From assembly GCF_910592395.1 (NCBI RefSeq), contig NC_088319.1:15562001-15626000 (forward strand): a stretch of 64,000 nucleotides of DNA, read 5' to 3'. Positions within the stretch are counted from its first letter, which is position 1, and each line of letters starts with the position of its first letter. The DNA comes from Lineus longissimus. Its lineage: Eukaryota; Nemertea; Pilidiophora; Heteronemertea; Lineidae. The position numbers and the translations under genes were made by a program. Positions 38,262 to 48,729 of this stretch are shown piece after piece. The notes below the pieces were generated by a model. The model worked only from the letters and a program-made list of their open reading frames with translations. It did no database searches and was not told the origin of the DNA.

Positions 38262-41200
38262 TATTTATAAGACCCCCTTTAGGAGGGGCTCTTAAGATAC
38301 ACGTGTGTGCGGGAGTATATAATGTAAATGAAGTGAAATAAAGAGAGTAAATATTGTATATCCAACAAACAATTTTTTTTGGTTTTTCAAGATGGCGCTG
38401 AATAAATAAATCAGACCAGTTGTAGCGCTGAATTATAAATCAGACCAGTTGTAACAGGTTACGAGAACATCTAATTTAAATCTTCATGGGAATTCGCTGC
38501 ATATGCCTAAGAAATTGGCCAATTATATGAGTATTTTTATTAGAGAAATATCCGTCCTAAATAATGACAGAAAAGGGTGGTTTTATATCAATTTTGTGTC
38601 GACATGTCGAGGTCACGTGACATAAACAAAACAATCGCACACACCCGTCCAAAAAAGGCACTTTAAGAAAAACAAATACGTTTTCCCTGCTTAAAACCAC
38701 ACTGACGACTAAGTTAATTTAGTCTACTACCCAAATCTGAAGTATCAAAATGAATTACAAACTAAAACTAGCTCTATTTAGCAAAAGTTGCGTGAAAAAT
38801 TCGGGTGAGCGACATTCTGCACCCTAGCGGCCAATTAATAAACTACTTTCAGCCGTCTGCTCCGGTCTCGTTAGGGAGTTTTTCCCAAATGTACGCGATG
38901 ATGACGTGCCCCATTAACAGGACGTAACATCTATTTTAAAATGCGTTTCCAAAGTGAATGCATGAGGACAATCCATTTAAGTGTCGTATATCACTGGAAA
39001 CGCCCGATTCCCGTGAATAAGGACAATCACAATGTATTACATTACCAAAACAAAAATGTGTCGGAAGGAACTATATGGATGGTCCCATCGCACCCCCCCC
39101 CTCCAGCAGTATGACAGAGAAGGGCTAGTTGACTGTCCACCGGGGGGGTTTGGGGGGAGCTTCCCCCCAACGCACTGGTAAAAACCTATGTCGACGGAGG
39201 GGGTTTGGGGGTGTCCCCCCATTGTAACAGCTGTAGTTGTTAGAGCTTGCACTTAACATATGCTCGTAGGGGGGTTCGGGGGAGCTCCCCCGACCTAAAG
39301 GGGGGCTCACTAAGTCCTTGACTTTACATATTAAGCCCCCCTCTTAGGAGGGGCTCTTAAGATACACGTGTGTGCGGGAGTATATAATGTAAATGAAGTG
39401 AAATAAAGAGAGTAAGTATTGTATATCCAACAAACAATTTTTTTTGGTTTTTCAAAATGGCGCTGAATAAATAAATCAGACCAGTTGTAGCGCTGAATTA
39501 TAAATCAGACCAGTTGTAACAGGTTACGAGAACATCTAATTTAAATCTTCATGGGAATTCGCTACATATGCCTAAGAAATTGGCCAATTATATTGATATT
39601 TTTATTAGAGAAATATCCGTCATAAATAATGACAGAAAAGGTGGTTTTATATCAATTTTGTGTCTACATGGTCGAGGTCACGTGACATAAACAAAACAAT
39701 CGCACACACCCGTCCAAAAAAGGCACTTTAAGAAAAACAAATACGTTTTCCCTGCTTAAAACCACACTGACGACTAAGTTATATTGGTCTACTGCCCAAA
39801 TCTGAAGTATCAAAATGAATAACAAACTAGAACTAGCTCTATTCAGCTATAGTTGCGTGAAAAATTCGGGTGAGCGGCGTACATTCTGCACCCTAGCGGC
39901 CAATAATTAAACTACTTTCAGCTGTCTGCTCGTGTCTCGTTAGGGAGTTTTTCCCAAATGTACGCGATGATGACGTAACATCTATTTTAAAATGCGTTTC
40001 CAAAGTGAATGCACGAGGACAATCCATTTAAGTGTCGTATATCACTGGAAACGCCCGATTCCCGTGAATAAGGACAATCACAATGTATTACATTACCAAA
40101 ACAAAAATGTGTCGGAAGGAACTATATGGATGGTCCCATCGCACCCCCCCCCCCCTCCAGCAGTATGACACAGAAGGGCTAGTTGACTGTCCACCGGGGG
40201 GGGGTTTGGGGGGAGCTTCCCCCCAACGCACTGGTAAAAACCTATGTCGACGGAGGGGGGCTTGGGGGGTGTCCCCCCATTGTAACAGCTGTAGTTGTTA
40301 GAGCTTGCACTTAACATATGCTCGTAGGGGGGTTCGGGGGAGCTCCCCCGACCTTAAGGGGGGCTCACTAAGTCCTTGACTTTACATATTAAGACCCCCT
40401 TTAGGAGGGGCTCATAAGATACACGTGTGTGCGGGAGTATATAATGTAAATGAAGTGAAATAAAGAGAGTAAATATTGTATATCCAACAAACAATTTTTT
40501 TTGGTTTTTCAAAATGGCGCTGAATAAATAAATCAGACCAGTTGTAGCGCTGAATTATAAATCAGACCAGTTGTAACAGGTTACGAGAACATCTAATTTA
40601 AATCTTCATGAGAATTCGCTACATATGCCTAAGAAATTGGCCAATTATATTGATATTTTTATTAGAGAAATATCCGTCATAAATAATGACAGAAAAGGGT
40701 GGTTTTATATCAATTTTGTGTCGACATGTCGAGGTCACGTGACATAAACAAAACAATCGCACACACCCGTCCAAAAAAGGCACTTTAAGAAAAACAAATA
40801 CGTTTTCCCTGCTTAAAACCACACTGACGACTAAGTTATATTGGTCTACTGCCCAAATCTGAAGTATCAAAATGAATCACAAACTAGAACTAGCTCTATT
40901 TAGCTATAGTTGCGTGAAAAATTCGGGTGAGCGACATTCTGAACCCTAGCGGCCAATAAATAAACTACTTTCAGCTGTCTGCTCCGGTCTCGTTAGGGAG
41001 TTTTTCCCAAATATACGCGATGATGACGTGCCCCATTAACAGGACGTAAAATGCGTTTCCAAAGTGAATGCATGAGGACAATCCATTTAAGTGTCGTATA
41101 TCACTGGAAACGCCCGATTCCCGTGAATAAGGACAATCACAATGTATTACATTACCAAAACAAAAATGTGTCGGAAGGAACTATATGGATGGTCCCATCG

Positions 41201-41443
41201 CACCCCCCCCCCTCCAGCAGTATGACACAGAAGGGCTAGTTGACTGTCCACCGGGGGGTTTGGGGGGAGCTTCCCCCCAACGCACAGGTAAAAACCTATG
41301 TCGACGGAGGGGGGTTTGGGGGGTGTCCCCCCATTGTAACAGCTGTAGTTGTTAGAGCTTGCACTTAACATATGCTCGTAGGGGGGTTCGGGGGAGCTCC
41401 CCCGACCTAAAGGGGGGCTCACTAAGTTCTTGACTTTACATAT
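38262..41443. repeat. Three tandem copies of a ~1.06-kb satellite
   Basis: The landmark acacgtgtgtgcgggagtat occurs at 38299, 39364 and 40421, giving periods of 1065 and 1057 bp. The units are nearly identical, differing by scattered substitutions, small indels and homopolymer length. Each holds an AT-rich half and a G/C-tract half, the latter with a palindrome cgggggagctcccccg and runs such as ggggggtttggggggagctt. The array starts just after PIGA and ends at gactttacatatt, 41430-41443. Apparent frames within it, in both strands, are repeated from unit to unit and are not convincing genes. Confidence 0.95.
38337..38342 (+). terminator. Poly(A) signal AATAAA, candidate for PIGA
   Basis: The first AATAAA after the PIGA stop, 268 bp downstream. 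It lies inside the first unit of the satellite, and each later unit carries the same signal. Confidence 0.45.
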
Positions 41444-41847
41444 TAGTTTCTTGATTTGTATTTATTTTTGATACACAGCAAGTTGAGCTGAATTTGCCTG
41501 TGTCATGTGTGAAGTGTTCAACCTCATCAAGTGCTATGCTCTCACATATACAGAGGAAGACAGCGTTTAGTGGTCTTCACTTCTCCAATTTCTTCTCATG
41601 TCCCAGTGAAGCAGCATTGGCATGGGGGCAATCCATTCTGCTGCTACCTGTTATACATGTCAGGAGGTAATGTGTTGCTGAGATTCCTGTTGGTTTGGAC
41701 AATTGCTTCATGTATGAGAAGGCATGGAGTGGGAAAAGACATCGGCATTTAGTGGTCTTCATTTCCAATTTCTTCTATTGTCACAATACTGACAGGTTCT
41801 TTGGTTTATCAACAATATAGACGAGTCAGTTGTAGAAGATACATCTT
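41444..41847. other. Spacer with two degenerate short copies
   Basis: No gene seen. The words ttagtggtcttca and ccaatttcttct occur at about 41569-41593 and 41751-41778, indicating a degraded duplication of about 180-bp period. Confidence 0.5.
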
Positions 41848-41853
41848 TTTATT
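41848..41853 (-). terminator. Poly(A) signal for the 42.3-44.8 kb gene
   Basis: TTTATT on the plus strand, AATAAA on the minus strand, about 500 bp after the stop codon of the neighbouring gene and correctly oriented. Confidence 0.5.
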
Positions 41854-42349
41854 GCATTCAATATACAAAATGTAACAAAGGTACTAATTCCAGAATGAAA
41901 GTCACATCCCGAAAGCCAACGACTGCAACCTGAAGTGCTGCATTCACCCAGTTAAAACGTTCACCAGCGTTGCCCTGAAGACTGATGCATGCACATCATG
42001 TGGACCCTGCATTGTGCACACTCCTTCCAGGATAACTGGCACGACAAATCCGAGTTGATTCACGACGTGCCTTAATTCCCCTTCAGTGTTCCCTTTTAAT
42101 GCTCAAAGAGTTTGAAAATTTCTCCTTGAAATGTTATTATGTGTCCTTTGTGAACCTGCAAACTTCCTCGAAATATGTCCACATTCATGGTTTTGAATCA
42201 CATGACATACATGTACAAAGACCCCGGAAAAAGTTCAGACACCAGGCGGTTACGAGTAGATCATTGACACCATGTCGACGTTGTCTTCATTTTTCTCTTG
42301 ATATAACTGCAAGACATAAGAGGGATATTATTAGAGCAAGGAACTGATG

Positions 42350-44757
42350 CTACCCAAAATTTTTAAACTGCTGATCGAAATTACCAACGTTGGCTGGGAA
42401 CTAAAATTCTTGGCTCTTCACAACACAACAGGTGAAGATTCGAGACTTTGTTCGACGAGAACTAAGGCTGTGATACCTTGAATCTGACTGTTAGCACCAC
42501 CGAGGGGGTAAATGAGGGATGAAAAAGTTTGCATTGATGAACTTACCAGTGAATTGCTAAGCACATTGTTGAACCGTAACCTTGTGAGCTCGTGTAGCAC
42601 ATCTTGAAGTAAGACGATGCTCTGAAAGAGATGAAGCACTTTAGATTTAGATGCACCCTGCAGAGCACTTTCCCATATATGTATTAAGCAAGGTACCTAA
42701 TTAACAGACAAATATAACATTTTTTTCGTTGAAGAACTCCAACAACACACTTTTTTCAACATTCATTACCGGTACTGAAAAACTTTCTCCTTTCCCAGGA
42801 CAGGCCATCTCGGCAGCTTGCGAGGGTATTATTTGAATTTCAGCCAAGTTGTACTTTTCACAAAAGGGCCACTCATTATGAACAACCAAAAACTTACATT
42901 TTTTGAACCGTCTTCATCATTGGCAGGACCTATCGATGCTTTATGCCCCGGAACTAAAAAACATGTTGTTGGAATCTGCTCAACCTGAGGTGGAAAAAAT
43001 AAAATAAATGAATAGAACTGACTGGACTGTAACAGAACTTTGTTACAGAAGAAAAGGTGAAAGGGATACAGGTCAACCATTGCCTCTTCCTTCCTGGTGT
43101 TGAAGGCAAGGCCAGGCAAACCTTTGATAGAGGTCATTTTTCTTGGAAATGACAACTTTAAAACTATGTAGATGAGCTGTCCTTGACTCCATGTAGAGAA
43201 GCCTCTCTCCTCATCCCTTAATCTTATACATACCAGTAGCATTTGGATGAAGGTATTGAAGAAAGGATCCTGGATTGGTGTGTCATCTGGCAGAGCGGGA
43301 TGACTTGTGACTGAAACAAAACAGGATGCAGACCATTAGCATACCAAAAATTTCCATATTTCACATGCTCATTCTGCTGGCTTCCTTTGGATTTAGGTCT
43401 CCGTATTTATTACACCTCAATACTCTTGCACTTCACGTGGGATTCTTTAATATGACCAATGAAAGGAGTTGACCTACCTGGTTTTGTGAAGAATGGATTT
43501 TCATAAAGAGGATGAATCTGTGACTCGAGTGACCCCAAATGGACTGCCGCCATTAAATAGATGTGCTCAACATTGCTGTAATTGGGACAGACAAGATATT
43601 TTGATCTTCTTACTTTAATATGTCATGACAAGGAGCACCATAACCTCGTGGTAAATACTGCTGGACACAACTACACTCCGAACGCATTGGACCGGCCTTG
43701 TCCTGTTGCTCGGAACATAATTAGGAGACGAGACGTTAAACTTGGGTTCCTTGTTGTATCTGGTGACTACGCCAGAGCAACAAAAGACCCCCCCCAAGAG
43801 AGAAACATCAGATCATTGAAGGTCAGAAGCCATTTGGTTTGGATGGGAATAAGAAGGCGCCATTAAATCAAATGAACTTCTTGTTTACCTCTTCACACAA
43901 AGATCCATGATGGTATTGACAACATAGTGGACTTTTTCCCCTGGAAGCACTGTGTTGATGACCACAACTGTGAACTGAAGTATACATGTAGATGTGGTAG
44001 TATGAAAATTATCAGAAATCTATTGATAAATATTTGATGATATTGATAAAATGAATTGAAGAGTCTTTTTTCTTCTTCTGAAGCCTGCATGTAAAGAGTG
44101 TTGCAGTCGGCAGGAGACAGCTAGAGGTGAAGGGTTTACCGGTGCCACTATTTTGTATGTTGTACATGTATTTACAAAAGACGACATACATCTTCATTAA
44201 GCATAGATTAATCTATTCTTGCTTACATGCATAGGCCTACGTGTATCAATTTACCTAAACTGGCGAAATACTGAATAGCGTCAACACAGTATTTACCTCT
44301 TCATACATGCAGTTTAGTATTTGTAACGGATGGAAATCTTGCTCCATGGGTTGAGGGGCGGTTGGTCTAACACTTGCTGCTCTGAGATTGGAGACTTCTG
44401 GTATGTCCAGCTTTATGTGCTCCATCTTCATTCCTATGCCAAAGAGAGCACGGCTGCAAGAGCACAAGATTTAGATTCGAGTTGAAAGCCATCAGAAGAG
44501 TTGACAACGACTCAGACCACACTTCTTGCATGGGTAGAGAGCAGAAAGAAACAGGAGACCCCATCCTTGATAAAATTACATCCTTGATAAAATCACATCC
44601 TTATCAATATCAGGGGCAGTATCATGAGAATAAACAAACCTCACCTGCCCGCTGCTGCGATATCAGTATAGGCCAATAGAACGTTCTTCTTCAGCTTCAA
44701 TTCCATTATTTTGTAATTGACCACAACATAGGTAGGATTTTCAAAATAATCGGGCAT
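42350..44757 (-). CDS. Eight-exon conserved protein, possibly proteasome assembly chaperone 1-like
   Basis: Exons in coding order: 44757-44645 (exon may begin at 44776), 44453-44297, 43974-43889, 43575-43478, 43310-43234, 42984-42898, 42621-42547, 42400-42350. All junctions keep phase, giving 247 residues from the first ATG; the frame is open to the exon edge, so more N-terminal sequence is possible. Segments such as MPDYFENPTYVVVNYK, FTVVVINTVLPGEKVHYVV, NVEHIYLMAAVHLGSLES and IQDPFFNTFIQMLLVEQIP alternate beta strands and helices. Their order and spacing resemble what I recall of PSMG1 (PAC1), the chaperone that with PSMG2 assembles the 20S alpha ring, but identity is low and I recognised no invariant motif. 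The last exon, FPANVGNFDQQFKNFG, rests on one acceptor and is the least certain. Confidence 0.7.
43655..43815. repeat. Dispersed repeat copy 2 (longest copy)
   Basis: Contains both halves seen elsewhere: cgaacgcattggaccggcct (also near 52797) and ttccttgttgtatctggtga with ctacgccagagcaacaaaag (also near 10510). It lies in the intron upstream of exon 43575-43478. It is probably a SINE or short non-autonomous element. Confidence 0.65.
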
Positions 44758-44779
44758 CGTCTTCTGGAGGGAAAGACTG

Positions 44780-45668
44780 AAATTCAAAACATGACAATTT
44801 TTACACTAAATATTTGGGGACATTTCTTCTAGGCAGGGCGTGGGCGGGATGGGTACACTCCGGTCGCCATTGCCATTGCCATCTGGGGCGGGCCTCATCC
44901 AGGATGACACACTAGAATAGACTGCCCCACCCCAGTACAGTACCATAGACGAGGGATGGGGGACTTCACTTGGCTGGCCGGCTAGTTGCCGACAGGGATT
45001 GACGGTGCTGGTGGTGCGGCCGCCAGCTGTAGCAGTGCTAGTGGGAGGGGGGAGGGTGCTGATGTCGGTGAAGTGAATGAGTGATGGGCGGGGGCGTGGT
45101 TGCCTAGCTACTCAACACTTGTAACTAGTCTATATCGTACCAGTAGGCCTATTGTTCCCCTCTCAAAAGAAACAATTTCTGATATTTAGGTGACTAATGA
45201 AATAAGTACATGATTGTCAATTACCAAATAATACACAATTCAGTCAGGATATCGTTGAATTACTCAGTAAATTTGACACTGTACATTCTTCAATGCTTTG
45301 TACATACTTTTTTTGTTTTCCTATTCTTATGGTAGTCAAGATAAACACTTTTGATACATTCCATAAGAGCCGTGGTAGTCTGTGATTGGACAGTGTCTGC
45401 AGAACGCTTGGTTGTGGACCACAGCTTGACAGGCTGTGTGCACATGGGACAGTTTCTGTGGACTAGTGTTGACCCATCCTGACGTATCCATGAATGACCA
45501 GATTGTGAGCATGGGCAGTGTCTGTACTAGACCACTTGCCGATGGCCATGGCTGTGAGCACGAGACAGTGTCTGTGGACCATTGATGGGGACACGTCCTG
45601 GGGACGGCAGTGTCTGTGCAACGTTGATTGATCAAGAACACTCAAGACGAATTATCATAATCATGTGC
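44780..45668. other. Intergenic stretch with GC-rich block and degenerate repeat
   Basis: A GC-rich block at about 44830-45110 could be the promoter or first exon of the minus-strand gene ending at 42350. From 45391 to 45616 the word cagtgtctg or a variant recurs five times at 42-66 bp spacing (45391, 45450, 45516, 45566, 45608), a degenerate tandem repeat. No gene recognised. Confidence 0.45.
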
Positions 45669-45674
45669 TTTATT
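45669..45674 (-). terminator. Poly(A) signal for the zinc finger gene
   Basis: Minus-strand AATAAA (plus TTTATT), with a second overlapping copy at 45673-45678, 133 bp after the zinc finger stop codon. Confidence 0.6.
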
Positions 45675-45806
45675 TATTGTCTGAGGATAGAAAATATTGT
45701 GTCAAAATAGTACTGCTGCCAAGAACATGTACATCATTTTGATCGACGCCACATGCCAGACAAAACAAGATGACATAGCTCATCCATAAGATAAAAAATC
45801 AGAAAA

Positions 45807-47563
45807 TTAGTTTGTATGTACTAGATTTATGGCCCCCGCCTCTGGTGCAGTGTTACTTAGTGCGGAAACTGCCAACATCTGATCTAATTTTTCCCGATCA
45901 TGGGTCCGTTTATGTTGAGAAAACCCACGAACCCCCATGAACGATTTACCACATATTTCACACTGAAAATCTCTTTCTTTCAAGTGAGTCTGTTCATGTT
46001 GAGCCAGTGAACTTTTCAGGGCAAATTTGGTATTGCACTGGTTACATGTGTAAGGTCTTTCTCCTGTGTGAATCCGCAAATGACGTGTCAGCGCTGATTT
46101 TTTACTGAACGCTTTCTGACATTGTGGACACTCGTAAGGCTTTTCACCAGTGTGAATGCGTTTATGAACAACGAGCACACTTTTATAAGCAAACGCATTA
46201 TCACACTCGTCACATTGAAATGGTCTTTCTCCTGTGTGAATACGTTGATGGCTTGTAAGGTCTTTTCTAGAAACGAAGGCCCAATCACACTGGTGACACT
46301 TATGAATCTTTTCTCGTTTGTCGCCAAAATGGACTCGCTGATGCGCTGTCAACTGATATTGGCTTGGAAAAGCTCTAGAGCACTGATCACATTGAAAAGG
46401 CCTTTTTCCAGTGTGAATAAGTTTATGCCGATTAAGCGCACTGTTGTCTTTGTATGATTTAGGACACTGATCACATTTGCATAGTCTTTCTCCAGTGTGA
46501 ATACATTTGTGCTCCACGAGACTGCTGCTGGGAAGTTTTTCCCGACACTGGTTGCACTCCAATTCAAATGTCCGCTCAGGAAATGAAACTGCAATTAGAA
46601 TATGGAAAAGTCATGCGAGATTTAATCACAAACTGGCTAGGAAAGTTTGCCAGTTACTAGTTACTCGCTTCTGGTGATGCGTTGTCTGAATTCGACATTA
46701 TAGGCAGTCAGATGACTTTCTGGACATGGCACTGGTCCGCTGATATTCTTATAAAATTTCACCCACCTTTACCTTGCTCCATTGCTCCCAAAACCGTGGC
46801 AGAAGAGTTGTCAGGGTTCGATTGGTCAAAAAATGGCTGAAATACAAGGGAACCAGGATAAGACTTTGGAATACTGTCAATCGCCAAATTTCTTAAGGAA
46901 TTGTCGGGGGGGGGGGGGGGGATCGGTGAACCAGGGTGGTCCATTCGAAGAAATGGTACTCACAGCCAACTCATCATCCAAACTAGCACCAGCTTCCTCA
47001 TCTGTTTTGACCGTTCCATTTTCAACATGACTGAGGGGGTCTTCTATGTCAATCCTCATTTGAGTTCCGGATCCGGCTGCCAGAATCAGATTTACAGGCA
47101 CAGGTACAGATCCATCATCAATTTCCGCGGAGTGATCATCATAACTTTTAGGCTCGGTTTTAACTGTCACATCACCAGGAAGGTCAGTGTCTCGTGAATG
47201 CCATTCATCTTCTTCATTTTTCAAACAGTTTTCATCCACTTCCTCAAGTTTAGAAATAACTTCATCACTGGAGTTTAAGTTCTCAAGTACACTTGCATCT
47301 TTTGATTCATATTCAGGTGAATTTGACGGGTCCATGCTTTGAGACTTAGCTTCAGTTTCTCCACGTCTGTGATCCAATGGCTCAAATCTGACAATATGAT
47401 CATCTGCACTAGGCCTACATTCATCCAATGGGTCTTCCGGAGTATCAACATTTTCTATGATTTCGAAGTCATCATGACATGGCTCTGCCTTGTTGATGTG
47501 ATCACCAGTTTTAGAGTCCACACTAGATGGATTCTGATCTAGCTCAAGATCACCGATATCCAT
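45807..47563 (-). CDS. C2H2 zinc finger protein, eight fingers, complete
   Basis: Three exons, 47563-46964, 46836-46773 and 46588-45807, join in phase to 481 residues. Exon 1 encodes about 200 acidic residues without a KRAB, SCAN or BTB domain, starting MDIGDLELDQNPSS. It contains a sumoylation-like VKTE. The last exon encodes eight C2H2 fingers joined mostly by TGERP-type linkers, for example CDQCPKSYKDNSALNRHKLI and CPQCQKAFSKKSALTRHLRI. Finger 1 (CNQCREKLPSSSLVEHKCIH) lacks the usual phenylalanine. After finger 3 the linker is lengthened (FGDKREKI). Fingers of this type bind DNA, so a nuclear transcription regulator is likely; the target is unknown. A 16-base G run lies in intron 1. I do not assign an orthologue. 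Confidence 0.92.
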
Positions 47564-48729
47564 TTTTAGTGTATGAGCACTGTCAATCTTTAACTAGGTA
47601 AGTATTTTTTCCTTTTATCGTCTAAAGTTTTAAGATTTAAAGATGAGCTGGGTTGGTAGGATGACCGACCTCAAGGTCGATTTCTAAAGCTCTATTCTCG
47701 AGTATTTACGAGGATATTAACTTAAACAATCTTTGCAAAACATGGCAAAGTAAACATTCTTTAAAGTATATGCCTTTTTTCACCAACTAAACTGCGAGAA
47801 AAGGTATTTTTCGGTGTTTTGGAAGGGGAAATTGTCAAAAAAATTCTCTTGTTTTTTATATTGTGTACCTCCACAGACTATTTCTACACCAGCCGTGGCT
47901 ATGCCCTCCGATATTGCCGGAGACAACGAACGTGCAACAAACGTCGTCCAGGTTGTGCCGGGGGGGGGGGGGGCAGTGGTCTTCACACTCATATTACCCC
48001 CTCCCCACTCGAATAATAAACACACCCGGGGGTCAGTCGGGGGGGGGGGGGGGGGGGGCTATTGAAATAAAAGAACACACCCCAAGTGGGAGCTATTGAG
48101 GTCAGTCTTATTTCCACATGCCATTGGATGGATTATGGCGAAGCCGCATTATAATACACCTGCCGTAAGATAATTGATGGCTGCTATAAATAGTCCCCAA
48201 CTCATAGCGCGCGACCTCGACCTCTCTCAACAGTCCGGTCCGCTCTGTCCAAGTTATAGTGCTATCAGTTTGAACACTTTAGAATGAGTTACCACTCGAA
48301 ATTCGGTAGGTGATGATGGATCATCTTGACCCGCAATGTTTGATATCGCTAAAGTCTCTCACGAGCTCGATAGCGGTGACGCAAACGCATGGAGAGTCCT
48401 GACCTCGAGGGATGTTGGAGGAACGCCACCATTTATGGTTCATAGTTCCTAACGCGGGAAATACGAATGCACACAATGTCAGGGGGTCAGGTTAGGTTAG
48501 GATGCCCCCTGAATGTGAACTCATCTGAGGAATGTGGAATCATACTGGTGATAAACCATTCAATGTGACATCAAATGAATGTGGTCATCTGAGGGATGGA
48601 TTCCCACTGGAGATACAAAGTACTAGGGCAGCTGAATACAAGACAATAGGCAGATTTCGCAGTCCATACGAGCTTGTCTAAAGAGCCGACAAACTTGCCC
48701 ACGTGCTTTCAACTCGATATTCTTATAAC
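47564..48729. promoter_or_regulatory. Divergent intergenic region between zinc finger and GNAT genes
   Basis: The two genes start back to back 1.17 kb apart, so both promoters should lie here. G runs at 47960-47973 and 48039-48058 mark the middle. The inverted motif gaccgacctcaaggtcg at about 47663-47680 resembles a nuclear receptor half-site. No further gene seen. Confidence 0.35.

Noticed and set aside
39245-39315. Helitron 3' end (palindrome followed by CTAAG) in the satellite
   Set aside because: The hairpin and CTAA occur, but there is no matching 5' TC end in a non-tandem context and no Rep/helicase sequence.
39037-41422. Pro/Gly-rich frames repeated in each satellite unit
   Set aside because: They arise from C and G tracts and shift with tract length from unit to unit.
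45336-45641. 101-codon minus-strand frame before the zinc finger gene
   Set aside because: It follows the degenerate cagtgtctg repeat and has no conserved motif.
46122-46457. 111-codon plus-strand frame inside the zinc finger exon
   Set aside because: It is the antisense shadow of the repeated finger and linker codons.
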